Source of the DNA: Nonomuraea sp. SBT364
GTDB lineage: Bacteria; Actinomycetota; Actinomycetes; Streptosporangiales; Streptosporangiaceae
Assembly: GCF_001083785.1 (NCBI RefSeq)
Contig: NZ_LAVL01000015.1
Coordinates: forward strand, 39,261 to 103,260
Direction of reading: 5' to 3'
DNA: 64,000 bases
Below the pieces are notes generated by a model. That model saw nothing but the letters and a program-made list of their open reading frames with translations. It made no database searches and was not told where the DNA came from. This document shows, piece after piece, positions 50,077-59,382 of the stretch (its first letter is position 1; each line of letters starts with the position of its first letter). The position numbers and the translations under genes were made by a program.

Positions 50077-51438
50077 ATGGCCGCCGTGCGCCCGTGGAAT
50101 GCGTTCACCGCCGTCGAGGCGGAGGTCCGCGCGGTGGTCGCCGGCCCGCGCTGGGCGGAGCTGCCGGAGCCCGCGCGCGCCTACCGGATCGCCTCTCACG
50201 CGCTGGTCACCGCCGACGGCGACCGGTGGCTGTTCGCCGCGCACGCCCGCTGGCACCTGCACGACCCGGCCGGGGGCCGCTGGCACCCCGCGCCGCCGCC
50301 CCGCGACCTGCCGGCCCGCCGCGCCGGGCACGCCGCCGCCGCGCTGCCCTCCGACCTGATCCCGCGCGGCCCCGACTTCGCCGCCGAACCCGGCTCGACG
50401 CAGGCGTTCGTCGGCCCGGACGTGCCCGACCGGCTCTGCGCGGGGATCAGGGAGCTGCTGCGGGCCAACTGCGGCAAGGCCGAGCCCGAATACCCGCTCA
50501 CCGCCTTCGACGAGATCTTCGCCGCCGACGTGCCGGGCACCGTGGCCGCCGTCTGGGGGACGATCATGTGGTGCGCCTACGCGCCCGCGTTCGACGGCAA
50601 CGAGCGGCTGCTCACCGCCTTCGGCGAGTTCCTGCGGCGGCCGCTGCCCGGGGACGAGTGGGTGCGCTGGCTGCCCGCGCCGCCGCTGACCGACCTCGTC
50701 CGCCTCGTCGCCGAACGGCAGCGCGCCGGCCATCCGCGCGCCGCGCTCCGCCTGACCGCGCTCATCGCCGACACGGCCCAGATCCTGCTCTCGGACGCCC
50801 GCTTCCGTCCGCGCGCGCTCGCGCTCCTCACCATGACCGAGCCCACGCTGCAGCGGCCCGGCCTCGACGACCACCTCCTCGACGACCAGGCGGTCCTGCG
50901 CGCCTGGCTGGCCCGCTGCCCGCCCCGCCTGGCCCGGGCCCTCCTCCCCGACACCGACCCCGACGCGCACCTCGCCCACACCGTCTACGACCTGCTGGAG
51001 GCCCTGGCGTTCACGCCCGACCCGCCGCGGGCCGCCGCCGCCCACCTGGCCGACCTCTCCGACTCCCGCGGCCTGCTCCCCGCCCGCCTCGACCACCGCC
51101 TCCGCCGCGCCTACGACGACCTCCACCGAGCCGGCCTCACCAGCACCTCGGCCGCCGAACACACCCAGCCCGACGGCTTCCCCGTCCGTCCGGGGCCGCT
51201 GCCCGGCGCCGGGCCCGACCGCCCCCGGGCCGGGGAGCCGCCGTCCGGGGATGACGCGTACGAGGGGAGTGCGGACAGGGGGCGGGTGGCGGCGGTGCTG
51301 GGGGCGGCCTACGCCGTCGGGCTGGCCTGGAGCAGGGTGTCCGGGGCGCGGGTGCCGGAGCGGGGGTTCGCGGGGGCGGCGGCGCTGGTGCGCAGGCTCA
51401 TCCACGAGCGGGACGACAAGCCACCCATAAACCACTAA
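50077..51438 (+). CDS. Unidentified protein, 453 aa
   Basis: No family recognised. N-terminal half (about 1-170) has WLFAAHARWHLHD and an aromatic patch around VWGTIMWCAYAPAF; the middle (about 170-330) looks helical and Leu/Arg-rich; a Pro/Gly-rich low-complexity linker at about 370-400 precedes a C-terminal helix. No signal peptide or membrane segment. Divergent from the lipoprotein gene across about 50 bases; no ribosome site, so it may be leaderless. Confidence 0.6.
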   Translation: MAAVRPWNAFTAVEAEVRAVVAGPRWAELPEPARAYRIASHALVTADGDRWLFAAHARWHLHDPAGGRWHPAPPPRDLPARRAGHAAAALPSDLIPRGPDFAAEPGSTQAFVGPDVPDRLCAGIRELLRANCGKAEPEYPLTAFDEIFAADVPGTVAAVWGTIMWCAYAPAFDGNERLLTAFGEFLRRPLPGDEWVRWLPAPPLTDLVRLVAERQRAGHPRAALRLTALIADTAQILLSDARFRPRALALLTMTEPTLQRPGLDDHLLDDQAVLRAWLARCPPRLARALLPDTDPDAHLAHTVYDLLEALAFTPDPPRAAAAHLADLSDSRGLLPARLDHRLRRAYDDLHRAGLTSTSAAEHTQPDGFPVRPGPLPGAGPDRPRAGEPPSGDDAYEGSADRGRVAAVLGAAYAVGLAWSRVSGARVPERGFAGAAALVRRLIHERDDKPPINH

Positions 51439-51644
51439 TGCCAATATTTCACTCCAGCCCCGCCCTTATCCCTCTAACACTCCACCCAACCGGCAATTCG
51501 CTGAATTGTGATCTCGGTATCAGGAAATGATCCTCCTGTGGCCCGGGTGACGGCGGAAGGAATGACCCCGATGGGCCATGTCGCCGGAAGGGGCCGCGCC
51601 GTAACCTCGAAGAGGGTGTGGGCTGCGGAAGGAAGGACGACGCG

Positions 51645-51806
51645 GTGGGGCACGATGACCTGGACTCTCGGGTCCATGACCGTGTCGCGTTGGACGAGAT
51701 TGCGCTCTACGCCGAGGTGCTCACCGCCGTCGCAGTAAGCGAGCGGCGGCTTACCTTGGACGAGCTCGACGACGCGCTCGGATTGCGGACTTCGGCGAGC
51801 CGCTGA
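51645..51806 (+). CDS. Small helical protein, 53 aa
   Basis: GTG 51645 lies 7-8 bases after AAGGA. The product is acidic and helical (EIALYAEVLTAVAVSERRLTLDELDDALGL), resembling short conserved actinomycete proteins of unknown role. The 206 bases before it (51439-51644) show no gene or clear motif. It ends 19 bases before a terminator. Confidence 0.55.
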   Translation: MGHDDLDSRVHDRVALDEIALYAEVLTAVAVSERRLTLDELDDALGLRTSASR

Positions 51807-51824
51807 AGAAGATGACATGACCTG

Positions 51825-51851
51825 GTCCCGGACTCCTCAGGGGTCCGGGAC
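51825..51851. terminator. Terminator between small gene and CsoR
   Basis: GTCCCGGAC / GTCCGGGAC, 9-base perfect arms with a 9-base loop, between convergent genes. Confidence 0.8.
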
Positions 51852-51889
51852 ACTGCTTATCTGGAATGGCTCATCCTGACTAGTTCTTT

Positions 51890-52171
51890 TCAGGACCGGA
51901 CGAGCCGCGCGATGGCCGCCGACGCTTCCTTGACCTTGGCGTCGGCCTCCGGCCCGCCGGTGGCGATCGCGTCGGCCACGCAGTGGGAGATGTGCTCCTC
52001 CAGCAGCCCGAGCGCCACCGCCTGCAGCGCCCGCGTGGCGGCGGAGACCTGGGTGAGAACGTCGATGCAGTAGGCGTCGTCGTCGACCATCCGCTGCAGG
52101 CCCCTGATCTGGCCCTCGATCCGCCTGAGCCGGGTGAGATAAGCCTGCTTGTCTCCGCTGTACCCATGCAT
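51890..52171 (-). CDS. csoR: CsoR-family metal-sensing repressor
   Basis: 93 aa all-helical CsoR protein. The Cu(I) ligands are in order: Cys in DAYCIDVLTQV, and His and Cys in EEHISHCVADA. It should release DNA when Cu(I) binds. ATG 52171 gives the typical start MHGYSGDKQAYLTRLRRIEGQ. No copper ATPase or chaperone gene is adjacent. A short palindrome in its promoter, 52190-52201, may be the operator. Confidence 0.9.
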   Translation of the reverse strand: MHGYSGDKQAYLTRLRRIEGQIRGLQRMVDDDAYCIDVLTQVSAATRALQAVALGLLEEHISHCVADAIATGGPEADAKVKEASAAIARLVRS

Positions 52172-52189
52172 GGTCCTACGGTACCCGTT

Positions 52190-52201
52190 ACCCGTATGGG
52201 T
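52190..52201. promoter_or_regulatory. ACCCGTATGGGT palindrome upstream of csoR
   Basis: Near-perfect palindrome (ACCC-GTAT-GGGT) 18 bases before the csoR start, in a wider TACCCGTTACCCGTATGGG context. G/C-tract pairs around a TA core resemble known CsoR operators. It overlaps the last base of the preceding glycosyltransferase gene by one base. Confidence 0.5.
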
Positions 52202-53268
52202 CAGCGGAGATCGGCGATCAGCTTCTCCCACTGCTCGCCCACCTCGTCGGCGGCGTGCCTGATCGCCGTGTCGAGCGCCCCGGCCGCCAGCGAGCGCCGC
52301 CTGCGCTCGTCGTCGATGAGCGACAGCAGCGCGGCGGCCAGCATCTCGGCCTCACCGGCGGCCTCCGGGACGAGCACGCCGTTGTAGCCGGTCGCCACGA
52401 ACTCGGCCGGCCCCCTGGCCCCCTCGAACGCCACCACCGGCACCCCGCAGCCCATCGCCTCCAGCACGGTCATGCCCAGGTCGGCGCTGCGCGAGCTGTT
52501 GGCCACGATGGACGCCTTGGCGAACTCCCCGGCCAGGTCGGGCGTGGTGCCCATGAAGTAGACGTGGTTGTGCAGGCCCAGGTCGCTGACGAGCGCGCGC
52601 AGCCTGCGTTCCTCGGGACCGCCCCCGTACAGTCTGAGCCGCCAGTCGGGGCGTTTGTCGGCCACGATGGCGAAGGCGTTGATCAGCCGGTCGTAGGCCT
52701 TGGCGGGCACCCAGCGGCCGCCGGCCGCCACGATGCGGTTGTCCATCCGCGAGCGCGGCCAGGGCGCGCTGGGCAGCGCGTCCGGCACGGTGTGCACGGA
52801 CGGGCCGCCGTCGAGCAGCCTGCGCCATTCCTCCTGCGACGACTCGGTGGCGGTGACGACGGCGTCGAGGCGCGGGTAGTGCTTCCTGACCGGGCCGGGC
52901 ACGGCGGGGCGGGCCCACTCGCGGGCGATGCGCAGGGTCTCGCGCGGCGCGTGCCTGGCGGCCTGGACACTCAACCCGGGCCTGGTGGTGATGAGAACGT
53001 CACTCCTGAGGCTGCGCAACATGCGCCACAGCGCCACCTCCGTGCGCACCTGCCCGCGCGGCAGCAGATGGCGAACGCCGGGCCTGGCGTCGATGACCGA
53101 GCGCATGGTCACGTTCGGGCCGACGGGGAAGAACGGCTTCTCCTTCTGCCGCCTGAGGCTGATCACCTCGACCTCGTGCCGCTGGGCCAGCGCGGTGGCC
53201 AGGTTGAGCGTGGACCGGACGTCGCCACGCATCCCGTACGCGGAGGAGAGGACCAGGCTGACCTTCAC
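52201..53268 (-). CDS. Glycosyltransferase family 4
   Basis: 355 aa GT-B fold retaining transferase. The acceptor half opens with VLSSAYGMRGDVRST; the donor half has KAYDRLINAFAIVADKRPDWRLRLYGGGPEERRL and the nucleotide-sugar motif SRSADLGMTVLEAMGCGVPVVAF. Cytoplasmic, probably cell-wall teichoic acid, capsule or glycolipid assembly. GTG 53268 overlaps the upstream gene's TGA (GTGA), so the two are made together. Confidence 0.9.
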   Translation of the reverse strand: MKVSLVLSSAYGMRGDVRSTLNLATALAQRHEVEVISLRRQKEKPFFPVGPNVTMRSVIDARPGVRHLLPRGQVRTEVALWRMLRSLRSDVLITTRPGLSVQAARHAPRETLRIAREWARPAVPGPVRKHYPRLDAVVTATESSQEEWRRLLDGGPSVHTVPDALPSAPWPRSRMDNRIVAAGGRWVPAKAYDRLINAFAIVADKRPDWRLRLYGGGPEERRLRALVSDLGLHNHVYFMGTTPDLAGEFAKASIVANSSRSADLGMTVLEAMGCGVPVVAFEGARGPAEFVATGYNGVLVPEAAGEAEMLAAALLSLIDDERRRRSLAAGALDTAIRHAADEVGEQWEKLIADLR

Positions 53269-54059
53269 CCACCCACCTCGATGCGCAGCTCGTCGTCGGC
53301 CGTGTAGGAGGGCCGGATGGGCACGCCGTCGACCCGCGCCGACGGGTAGTGCAGGCGGCGGCGCTTGCCGTCGACGTCGTCGAGCCAGGCGCCCAGCCGC
53401 AGGGGCTCCGGCACGCCGTCGACCTCCAGCGACGGCTCCCAGGTGCCGACCGCCTCGGGGTCGGCCGCGAGCACGTCGACCAGCGAGAACGCGGCGTGGA
53501 AGCGCACCCCCTGCACGGTGGCTGCGGCGCACACGCGCGCGCCCGTCTGCCTGCGCTGCAGGGCCAGCATGGCCTCGTGGCGGGAGTCGTCGTCCTCCAG
53601 GCCGGTGTAGGCCAGCAGGCCGGTGACCTCGAAGCGGCCTTCCCTGAACCACACCGCGCGGACCTCCGCCACCGGCTCGGCGTCGTCGATCTTCAGGGCG
53701 AGATAGCCGTTGCGGGTGCGGTAGGAGCGGTAGGCCAGCGTGCGTTTGCACAGCGCGTACGCGTCGAGGTGGTCGAGCGAGAAGCCCGGGTCGATGCTGC
53801 GCAGCCGCGTCCGCTTGCCGTCGTGGCGCAGGTAGGCGTCCCACCGGCCGGCGCTGAGCAGCAGCGGCGCCAGCGACACGGCCAGCGTGGCCTCGCGGGC
53901 GGTGGCCCCCGGAGTGCCGAGCAGCACGTCACGCTCGACGCCGGTGGTGCGGTGCCTGAGCACCAGCTCGGTGCCGGACCGCAGCGGCTCGGGCATGGCC
54001 AGTCGCAGGGAGAGCACGTCGGCCAGGGTGACTTCCGCATCGGTCACGACGACGCTCAC
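53265..54059 (-). CDS. Unknown protein coupled to the glycosyltransferase
   Basis: 264 aa; no family recognised. Beta-rich pattern with recurring LRLAMPEPLRSGTELVLRHR, RYLRHDGKRTRLRSIDPGF-like and similar late segments (YPSARVDGVPIRPSY). Similar proteins sit beside teichoic-acid glycosyltransferases in actinomycetes, in my recollection, but no role is established. GTG 54059 has a G-rich RBS. Confidence 0.6.
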   Translation of the reverse strand: MSVVVTDAEVTLADVLSLRLAMPEPLRSGTELVLRHRTTGVERDVLLGTPGATAREATLAVSLAPLLLSAGRWDAYLRHDGKRTRLRSIDPGFSLDHLDAYALCKRTLAYRSYRTRNGYLALKIDDAEPVAEVRAVWFREGRFEVTGLLAYTGLEDDDSRHEAMLALQRRQTGARVCAAATVQGVRFHAAFSLVDVLAADPEAVGTWEPSLEVDGVPEPLRLGAWLDDVDGKRRRLHYPSARVDGVPIRPSYTADDELRIEVGG

Positions 54060-54166
54060 GCGTGCCCCCCTCCCCGTCGAATAGAGCCATGCGACGTTGA
54101 GGTTACCGTGATTTTCCCGTTATGTGGATGGCAGATTTCCGGGGATCGCCCCTTCTGACGTGCGAA

Positions 54167-54194
54167 ACTCCTCCACAACCAGGTGTGGAGGAGT
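54167..54194 (-). terminator. Terminator of the Fe-S reductase gene
   Basis: ACTCCTCCACA / TGTGGAGGAGT, 11-base perfect arms, 6-base loop. Starts 13 bases past the stop on the minus strand. Confidence 0.88.
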
Positions 54195-54207
54195 CCGACT
54201 TTCCGCG

Positions 54208-56307
54208 TCAGGAAGGGCTCTTGACCGATTTGATCAAGAGCTGGGCCACGTCCACGACCTCCAGCGACTCCTTGGCCTCACCGTTGTTCTTCTTCTCGTT
54301 GATGGCGTCGCCGAGCATCACCATGCAGAACGGGCAAGCGGTGGAAACCGTGTCGGGATTGGTGGTCAGCGCCTCGTCCACCCGCTCGGTGTTGATGCGC
54401 TTGCCGATGCGCTCCTCCATCCACATCCGGGCGCCGCCGGCGCCGCAGCAGAAGCCGCGGTCCTTGTGCCGGTGCATTTCCTGGGTCTGCACGCCGGGCA
54501 CCTTGGACATGATGTCGCGGGGCTGCGAATAGACCTTGTTGTGGCGGCCGAGGAAGCACGGGTCGTGGTAGGTGATCTTCTCCTCGATCGGCGTGATCGG
54601 GGTGAGCAGGCCCTCGTCCACCAGCTTCGACAGCAGCTGCGTGTGGTGCACGACCTCGTACGTGCCGCCGAGCTGCGGGTATTCGTTGGCCAGCGTGTTG
54701 AAGCAGTGCGGGCAGGTGGCGACGATCTTCTTGACGCCCGCCTCGTTGAGCGTCTCGATGTTCTGCTGGGCGAGCATGTTGAACAGGTATTCCATGCCCA
54801 GGCGGCGGGCCGGGTCGCCGGTGCACGCCTCCATCGGGCCGAGCACCGCGAACTTGACGCCCGCGATGTGCAGCAGCTCGGCCACGGCCTTGGTGGTCTT
54901 CTTGGCCCGGTCCTCCAAGGCGCCCGCGCAACCGACCCAGAACAGGTATTCGGTGCCCTCGGGCATCTTGTCCTCGACCAGCTCGACCTCGAAGTCCAGC
55001 TCCTCGATCCAGTCGGCCCGCTTCATCTCGGACATGCCCCACGGGTTGCCCTTGTTCTCCAGGTTCTTCACCATCACTCCCGCCTCGGACGGGAACGACG
55101 ACTCCACCATCACCTGGTAGCGGCGCATGTCGAGGATGTGGTCGATGTGCTCGATGTCGACGGGGCACTGCTCCACGCAGGCGCCGCAGTTGGTGCACGA
55201 CCAGAGCACGTCGGGGTGGATGACGCCGTCCTCGCCGACGAGCGGCTTCTCCAGCAGCGCCAGCACGTCCTGCCCGGCGTGCTCGTTGCTCGCCGCCATC
55301 AGGTACGGGGCCACCGCGAAGGCGTGGTCACGCTGGTCGAGGATGAGCATCTTCGGCGACAGCGGCTTGTCGGTGTTCCACGCCGGGCACTGCGACTGGC
55401 ATCGGCCGCACTCGGTGCAGGAGTAGAAGTCGAGGAAGCCCTTCCACGTGGTGTCGCCGATCTTGCCCCGGCCGAGCCGCTCGGGGTCCAGGTCCTCGTC
55501 CTCGAAGTCCACGGTCTTGCCGTCGACCCGCAGCTCGGGGGCCGCGCCCATGGCGTCGGGGCGGCGGGAGAACAGCACGTTGAGCGGCGCGGTGAAGATG
55601 TGCAGGTGCTTGGAGTTCACCACGATGACCAGGAACACCAGCATGAAGCCGATGTGCAGGAGCAGCGCGATCTCCTCCAGCAGCGCGCTCTGCGGCAGCG
55701 CGTCGCCGAGGGGCAGCGAGACGAACGCGCCCGAGGAGTAGGGGAAGTTGCCGTTGGCCGCCGCCGCGCCCCTGGCCAGGAAGAGCGTCCAGATGATGTT
55801 GAAGATCATGAACAGCACGAGCCAGGCGCCGCCCAGGTGCGACCCGGAGAAGCGGGAGCCCCTGCCGAGCGTCTTCGGCGAGTTCTTCACCCGGATGACG
55901 GCGAAGGCGACCAGGCCGAGCAGACAGGCGACCGCGATGAAGTCCTGCAGGAAGCCGAGGACCCCCCACGTCCCGATGAGCGGGATGTGGAAGTTCGGCC
56001 TGCCGGTGATCGCGCCCTGGATGATCGCGCCGTACGCCTCGATGTAGACGGTCAGCAGGATGAAGAACGCCCACATGACGAAGAAGTGCGCGACGCCGGA
56101 CGCCGTCCACTTCAGCAGCTTCTTCTGTCCGAACACCTCAACGAGCTGGGCCTTCACCTCGGCGCCCACGTTCGCCTTGGCGTAGGCGATCCGCTCGGGA
56201 GCCGGCGGGCCCACCGTCGCGAGCCTGAACAGGAACAGCGCCCGGCGGCCCGCCATGGCGACCGCCACGACGGTCATCACGAGCCCGATGATGGCTACCC
56301 AGAGCAC
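54208..56307 (-). CDS. Membrane (Fe-S)-binding reductase, HdrD/GlpC-like
   Basis: 699 aa. N-terminal membrane segments (about five between 1 and 240), two ferredoxin-like clusters CTECGRCQSQCP and CTNCGACVEQCP, and two CCG-type cysteine domains marked by WVGCAG, CPHCFNT, DPCFLGRHN, CCGAGG and CPFCM. The layout matches the mycobacterial iron-sulfur-binding reductase (Rv0338c type). Electron transfer between the quinone pool and an unknown partner is expected. GTG 56307 is chosen over 56319 because GGGAGGA precedes it. Confidence 0.9.
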   Translation of the reverse strand: MLWVAIIGLVMTVVAVAMAGRRALFLFRLATVGPPAPERIAYAKANVGAEVKAQLVEVFGQKKLLKWTASGVAHFFVMWAFFILLTVYIEAYGAIIQGAITGRPNFHIPLIGTWGVLGFLQDFIAVACLLGLVAFAVIRVKNSPKTLGRGSRFSGSHLGGAWLVLFMIFNIIWTLFLARGAAAANGNFPYSSGAFVSLPLGDALPQSALLEEIALLLHIGFMLVFLVIVVNSKHLHIFTAPLNVLFSRRPDAMGAAPELRVDGKTVDFEDEDLDPERLGRGKIGDTTWKGFLDFYSCTECGRCQSQCPAWNTDKPLSPKMLILDQRDHAFAVAPYLMAASNEHAGQDVLALLEKPLVGEDGVIHPDVLWSCTNCGACVEQCPVDIEHIDHILDMRRYQVMVESSFPSEAGVMVKNLENKGNPWGMSEMKRADWIEELDFEVELVEDKMPEGTEYLFWVGCAGALEDRAKKTTKAVAELLHIAGVKFAVLGPMEACTGDPARRLGMEYLFNMLAQQNIETLNEAGVKKIVATCPHCFNTLANEYPQLGGTYEVVHHTQLLSKLVDEGLLTPITPIEEKITYHDPCFLGRHNKVYSQPRDIMSKVPGVQTQEMHRHKDRGFCCGAGGARMWMEERIGKRINTERVDEALTTNPDTVSTACPFCMVMLGDAINEKKNNGEAKESLEVVDVAQLLIKSVKSPS

Positions 56308-56436
56308 GGGTCCTCCCACAGACGACGATGGCTGTCAGCGTACTGACCTGGCCTCCCCGGAATCCTACCCGCCGGTAACATTCACGAGGTAACCCGCCAC
56401 TCACCTTACGGTCAGGACCGCCTCTAGAACAATGCT

Positions 56437-57018
56437 CTACCCGGTGAAGTAGCGTTGAATCGTCGGCCCCAGCAGTTCGGCCAGTTCCTCGGGATCGGCG
56501 CTGGCCATCGGCTCCAGTTTGAGCACGTAGCGGGCCATGATCACGCCGAACATCTGCGAGAAGGCCGCCTCGATCCGGAGGTGCGGCACGTCCAGCTCGT
56601 CGGCCACCCGGTAGAGCAGCGCGTTGGTGATGAACTCACGGAACATCGTCACGGCGTGCTCGTTCGTCACGGCCGAGCGCACCAGGGCGATCATCGGCTC
56701 GCGCGTCTCCGGCTCGGCCGTCACGGTCAGGATCAGCGTGACCAGCCGCCTGCCCAGCTCCTCCCGCGGCCCCTCCAGCAGCGCCGGGATCACCACGTCC
56801 GGAGTGATCGGCAACCGCATCGCCGCCGCGAACATGCCTTCCTTGGTGTCGAAGTAGTGGTGCACGAGAGCCGGATCGACGTGCGCCTCCCTGGCGATGC
56901 CGCGCACCGTCGCCTTGTCGAACCCCTTCTCCGCGAACACCTTCCTGGCGGCGCTGAGGATCTCGCCGCGCGTGTCGGCCGACCCGGGCCTGCGCCCCGG
57001 CCGTCGCTTGACCGTCAC
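56437..57018 (-). CDS. TetR-family regulator
   Basis: 193 aa. N-terminal HTH (about 15-60: GEILSAARKVFAEKGFDKATVRGIAREAHVDPALVHHYFDTKEGMF) and a helical ligand domain. GTG 57018 overlaps the methyltransferase stop (GTGA). Last gene of a three-gene unit; the ligand is unknown. Confidence 0.9.
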   Translation of the reverse strand: MTVKRRPGRRPGSADTRGEILSAARKVFAEKGFDKATVRGIAREAHVDPALVHHYFDTKEGMFAAAMRLPITPDVVIPALLEGPREELGRRLVTLILTVTAEPETREPMIALVRSAVTNEHAVTMFREFITNALLYRVADELDVPHLRIEAAFSQMFGVIMARYVLKLEPMASADPEELAELLGPTIQRYFTG

Positions 57019-57779
57019 CGGCCCACCGCCAGGTAGACGCGCATCGGCACCGACAGCACGCCCGCCGGGAACTCCCTCGTCAGCTCCGCCCGCTGCCGCC
57101 CGACCAGCTCGTCGGCCTCCCCGGCGGACAGCGCCGCCATGTAGGAGTGCGAGCGCAGGTCGAGCAGGAAGTCCTCGATGCCCACCAGCCTCGTCCAGGG
57201 GATCCACCGCTCCGCGACCACCTCGAACGCGGCGGCGATCGGCGGCACCGACCACTCCTCCAGCGCCGGGCCCCAGTAGGTGGGGCACGCCCCGGCCAGC
57301 CGCTCCTCGTAGGCCGCCAGCCAGCCGGCCTGCGCGGCGTGCGCCAGGTTCCAGCAGCCGGCGATCGCGCCGCCGGGCCGCAGCACCCGCCTGGCCTCGG
57401 CGATCGAGGCCACCGGGTCGAGCCAGTGCCAGGACTGGGCGTAGGTCACCAGGTCGGCCACGCCGTCGGCCAGCGGCAGCGCGTTGCCGTCGGCCAGCAC
57501 GGCGGCCGTACCGCCCGCCCCTGCCCGCGACCGCAGGCGGGCCAGCATCTCCGCGCCCGGGTCGACGGCCACGACCCGGGAGCCGCGGGCCCGCAGGGCG
57601 CGCGTCAGGATGCCCGTGCCCGCGCCGACGTCGACCGCCGTCGCGCCGTCGAGGTCGACGCCCGACACCTCCGACATCACCTGGTAGAGCTCGTCGGGAT
57701 AGGTAGGGCGGGCCGCGTCGTAGGCGTCGGCGACCCGGTCGAACACCTTGCCGAGCTTCCGCATCGGCCCCACGCTCAT
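57015..57779 (-). CDS. SAM-dependent class I methyltransferase
   Basis: 254 aa Methyltransf_11-type fold: motif [12 protein letters not shown], motif II acidic VVAVDPG, motif [19 protein letters not shown]. The substrate cannot be told. ATG 57779 overlaps the isomerase stop (ATGA), and its end overlaps the TetR start. Confidence 0.88.
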   Translation of the reverse strand: MSVGPMRKLGKVFDRVADAYDAARPTYPDELYQVMSEVSGVDLDGATAVDVGAGTGILTRALRARGSRVVAVDPGAEMLARLRSRAGAGGTAAVLADGNALPLADGVADLVTYAQSWHWLDPVASIAEARRVLRPGGAIAGCWNLAHAAQAGWLAAYEERLAGACPTYWGPALEEWSVPPIAAAFEVVAERWIPWTRLVGIEDFLLDLRSHSYMAALSAGEADELVGRQRAELTREFPAGVLSVPMRVYLAVGR

Positions 57780-58585
57780 CGCGAGGCCGCCAGGTGCAGG
57801 CGGGCGAAGGCCAGCCCTTCGGCGAGGTCGTCGATCCGCTCGGTGCGGCTGGCGGCCTTACGGGTGTTGATCTCCAGCACGACGAGACCGCCGTAGCCGG
57901 AGCCCGCCAGCCGCTCCAGCAGCGGCGCGCACGGCTGGTTGCCCCTGCCGGGGACCAGGTGCTCGTCCTTGTTGGTGACGCCGAGGCCGTCGGCCAGGTG
58001 CACGTGGGCCAGCCGCTCGCCGAGCTTGGTGGCCATCTCCATGGCGTCGCTGCCGGACACCGCCGTGTGCGACAGGTCCAGCGTGACGTGCGGGAAGTCG
58101 TAGTCGGTCGGGTTCCAGTCGGGCGAGTAGGGGACCACGTCGTTGCCCCTGGCGCGCAGCGGGAACATGTTCTCGACCGCGAAGGTCACCTCGGTCTCGT
58201 CACGCATGCGCGCCAGGCCGGTCTCGAAGTCGCGCGCGTAGTCGCGCTGCCAGCGGAACGGCGGGTGCACCACGACCGTCGAGGCGCCCAGCCGCTCGGC
58301 CGCCTTCTGCGCCTTGACCAGCTTGGCCCACGGGTCGCGCCCCCACACGCGCTGCGTGACGAGCAGGCAGGGCGCGTGGATCGCCAGGACCGGGATCTCG
58401 TAGTGCTCGGACAGCCGTTCGATCACGTCGATGTCCTGGCTCACCGGGTCGGCGCCGACCATGATCTCGACGCCGTCGTAGCCCAGGCGGGCCGCCAGCT
58501 CGAACGCATCGGGAGTGCGTTCCGGATATACCGAAGCGGTCGACAATGCGATCTTCGCATTGGGCACGCGGATGACATCAGCCAC
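57776..58585 (-). CDS. Xylose isomerase-like TIM barrel (sugar phosphate isomerase/epimerase)
   Basis: 269 aa. AP-endonuclease-2 fold: [55 protein letters not shown] and VLEINTRKA supply probable metal ligands (His, Glu, Asp). Could be an isomerase, epimerase or endonuclease IV relative. GTG 58585 is the first gene of the unit. Confidence 0.85.
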   Translation of the reverse strand: MADVIRVPNAKIALSTASVYPERTPDAFELAARLGYDGVEIMVGADPVSQDIDVIERLSEHYEIPVLAIHAPCLLVTQRVWGRDPWAKLVKAQKAAERLGASTVVVHPPFRWQRDYARDFETGLARMRDETEVTFAVENMFPLRARGNDVVPYSPDWNPTDYDFPHVTLDLSHTAVSGSDAMEMATKLGERLAHVHLADGLGVTNKDEHLVPGRGNQPCAPLLERLAGSGYGGLVVLEINTRKAASRTERIDDLAEGLAFARLHLAASR

Positions 58586-58641
58586 GCTGCCAGCCTAAGC
58601 CGGTTGACGGGATATGGCGCGCCAGCCCCTACGGTTGGGCC

Positions 58642-59340
58642 ATGCCCAGGATCGCGAAAGGCGCCATTCCCAGCCCCAACATCTGGAACACCCCGCAGGT
58701 GTACGAGCTGGAAAATCGCGCCGTCGATCCCGATGGCGCCGCCGACGCGGCCATCCGCGCGCTGCGTCCGTGGGACGGCGCGACCCTGCTCGACATCGGC
58801 TGCGGCACCGGCTTCCACCTGCCGATCTACGCGCGCCACGCCGCCCGGGTGATCGGCGTGGAGCCGCACGGCGACCTGGCAGCGCTGGCCCGCCGCCGCT
58901 GCGCCGCGCTCCCCGCCGTCCAGGTGCACGCCGCCACCGCGCAGGACCTGCCGCTCCCCGACGCCTCGGTCGACGTCGCCGTCGCGCGCTGGGCGTACTT
59001 CTTCGGGCCGGGCTGCGAGCCGGGCCTGCGCGAGCTGTCACGGGTCGTACGGCGCGGCGGGGCGGCCTTCGTCATCGACCTGGACGCCGCCCGGGGCGCG
59101 TTCGGCCGCTGGTTCCAGCGGACGGTGCCGACCTACTCGGCGGGCGCCGTGGAGGACTTCTGGGTCCGGCACGGATGGCAGCGGCAGCCGCTCGACCTGC
59201 GGATGGCCTTCGAACGCCGGGCCGACCTGGAGGCGGTGCTGCGCATCGAGTTCGCGCCCGAGGTGGCCGAGCAGGCCATCGCCGAGACACCCGGCCTGGA
59301 GCTGCCCTACCCGAACGTGCTGCGCTGGCGTTTCTACTGA
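58642..59340 (+). CDS. SAM-dependent class I methyltransferase
   Basis: 232 aa. LLDIGCGTGFHLPIYARHA (motif I) and later ARWAYFFGPG and GAAFVIDLDA strands. It differs from the neighbouring methyltransferase at 57015-57779, so not a recent duplicate. Substrate unknown. Divergent from the sugar isomerase gene. Confidence 0.88.
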   Translation: MPRIAKGAIPSPNIWNTPQVYELENRAVDPDGAADAAIRALRPWDGATLLDIGCGTGFHLPIYARHAARVIGVEPHGDLAALARRRCAALPAVQVHAATAQDLPLPDASVDVAVARWAYFFGPGCEPGLRELSRVVRRGGAAFVIDLDAARGAFGRWFQRTVPTYSAGAVEDFWVRHGWQRQPLDLRMAFERRADLEAVLRIEFAPEVAEQAIAETPGLELPYPNVLRWRFY

Positions 59341-59344
59341 CGGC

Positions 59345-59376
59345 TTGACCTTGACGTCGGTGTCAACGTTTACCGT
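59345..59376 (+). promoter_or_regulatory. MerR-type promoter, leaderless
   Basis: TTGACC (-35, 59345-59350) and TACCGT (-10, 59371-59376) are 20 bases apart, the long spacing typical of MerR control. The spacer contains the inverted repeat TTGAC-N6-GTCAA (59351-59366). The -10 ends 6 bases before ATG 59383 and there is no ribosome site, so the transcript is probably leaderless. Confidence 0.65.
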
Positions 59377-59382
59377 GGGGTC

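Noticed and set aside
51439..51644. Small gene in the gap before the 53-residue protein
   Set aside because: Several short frames exist, but none has coding-like third-base bias with a ribosome site.
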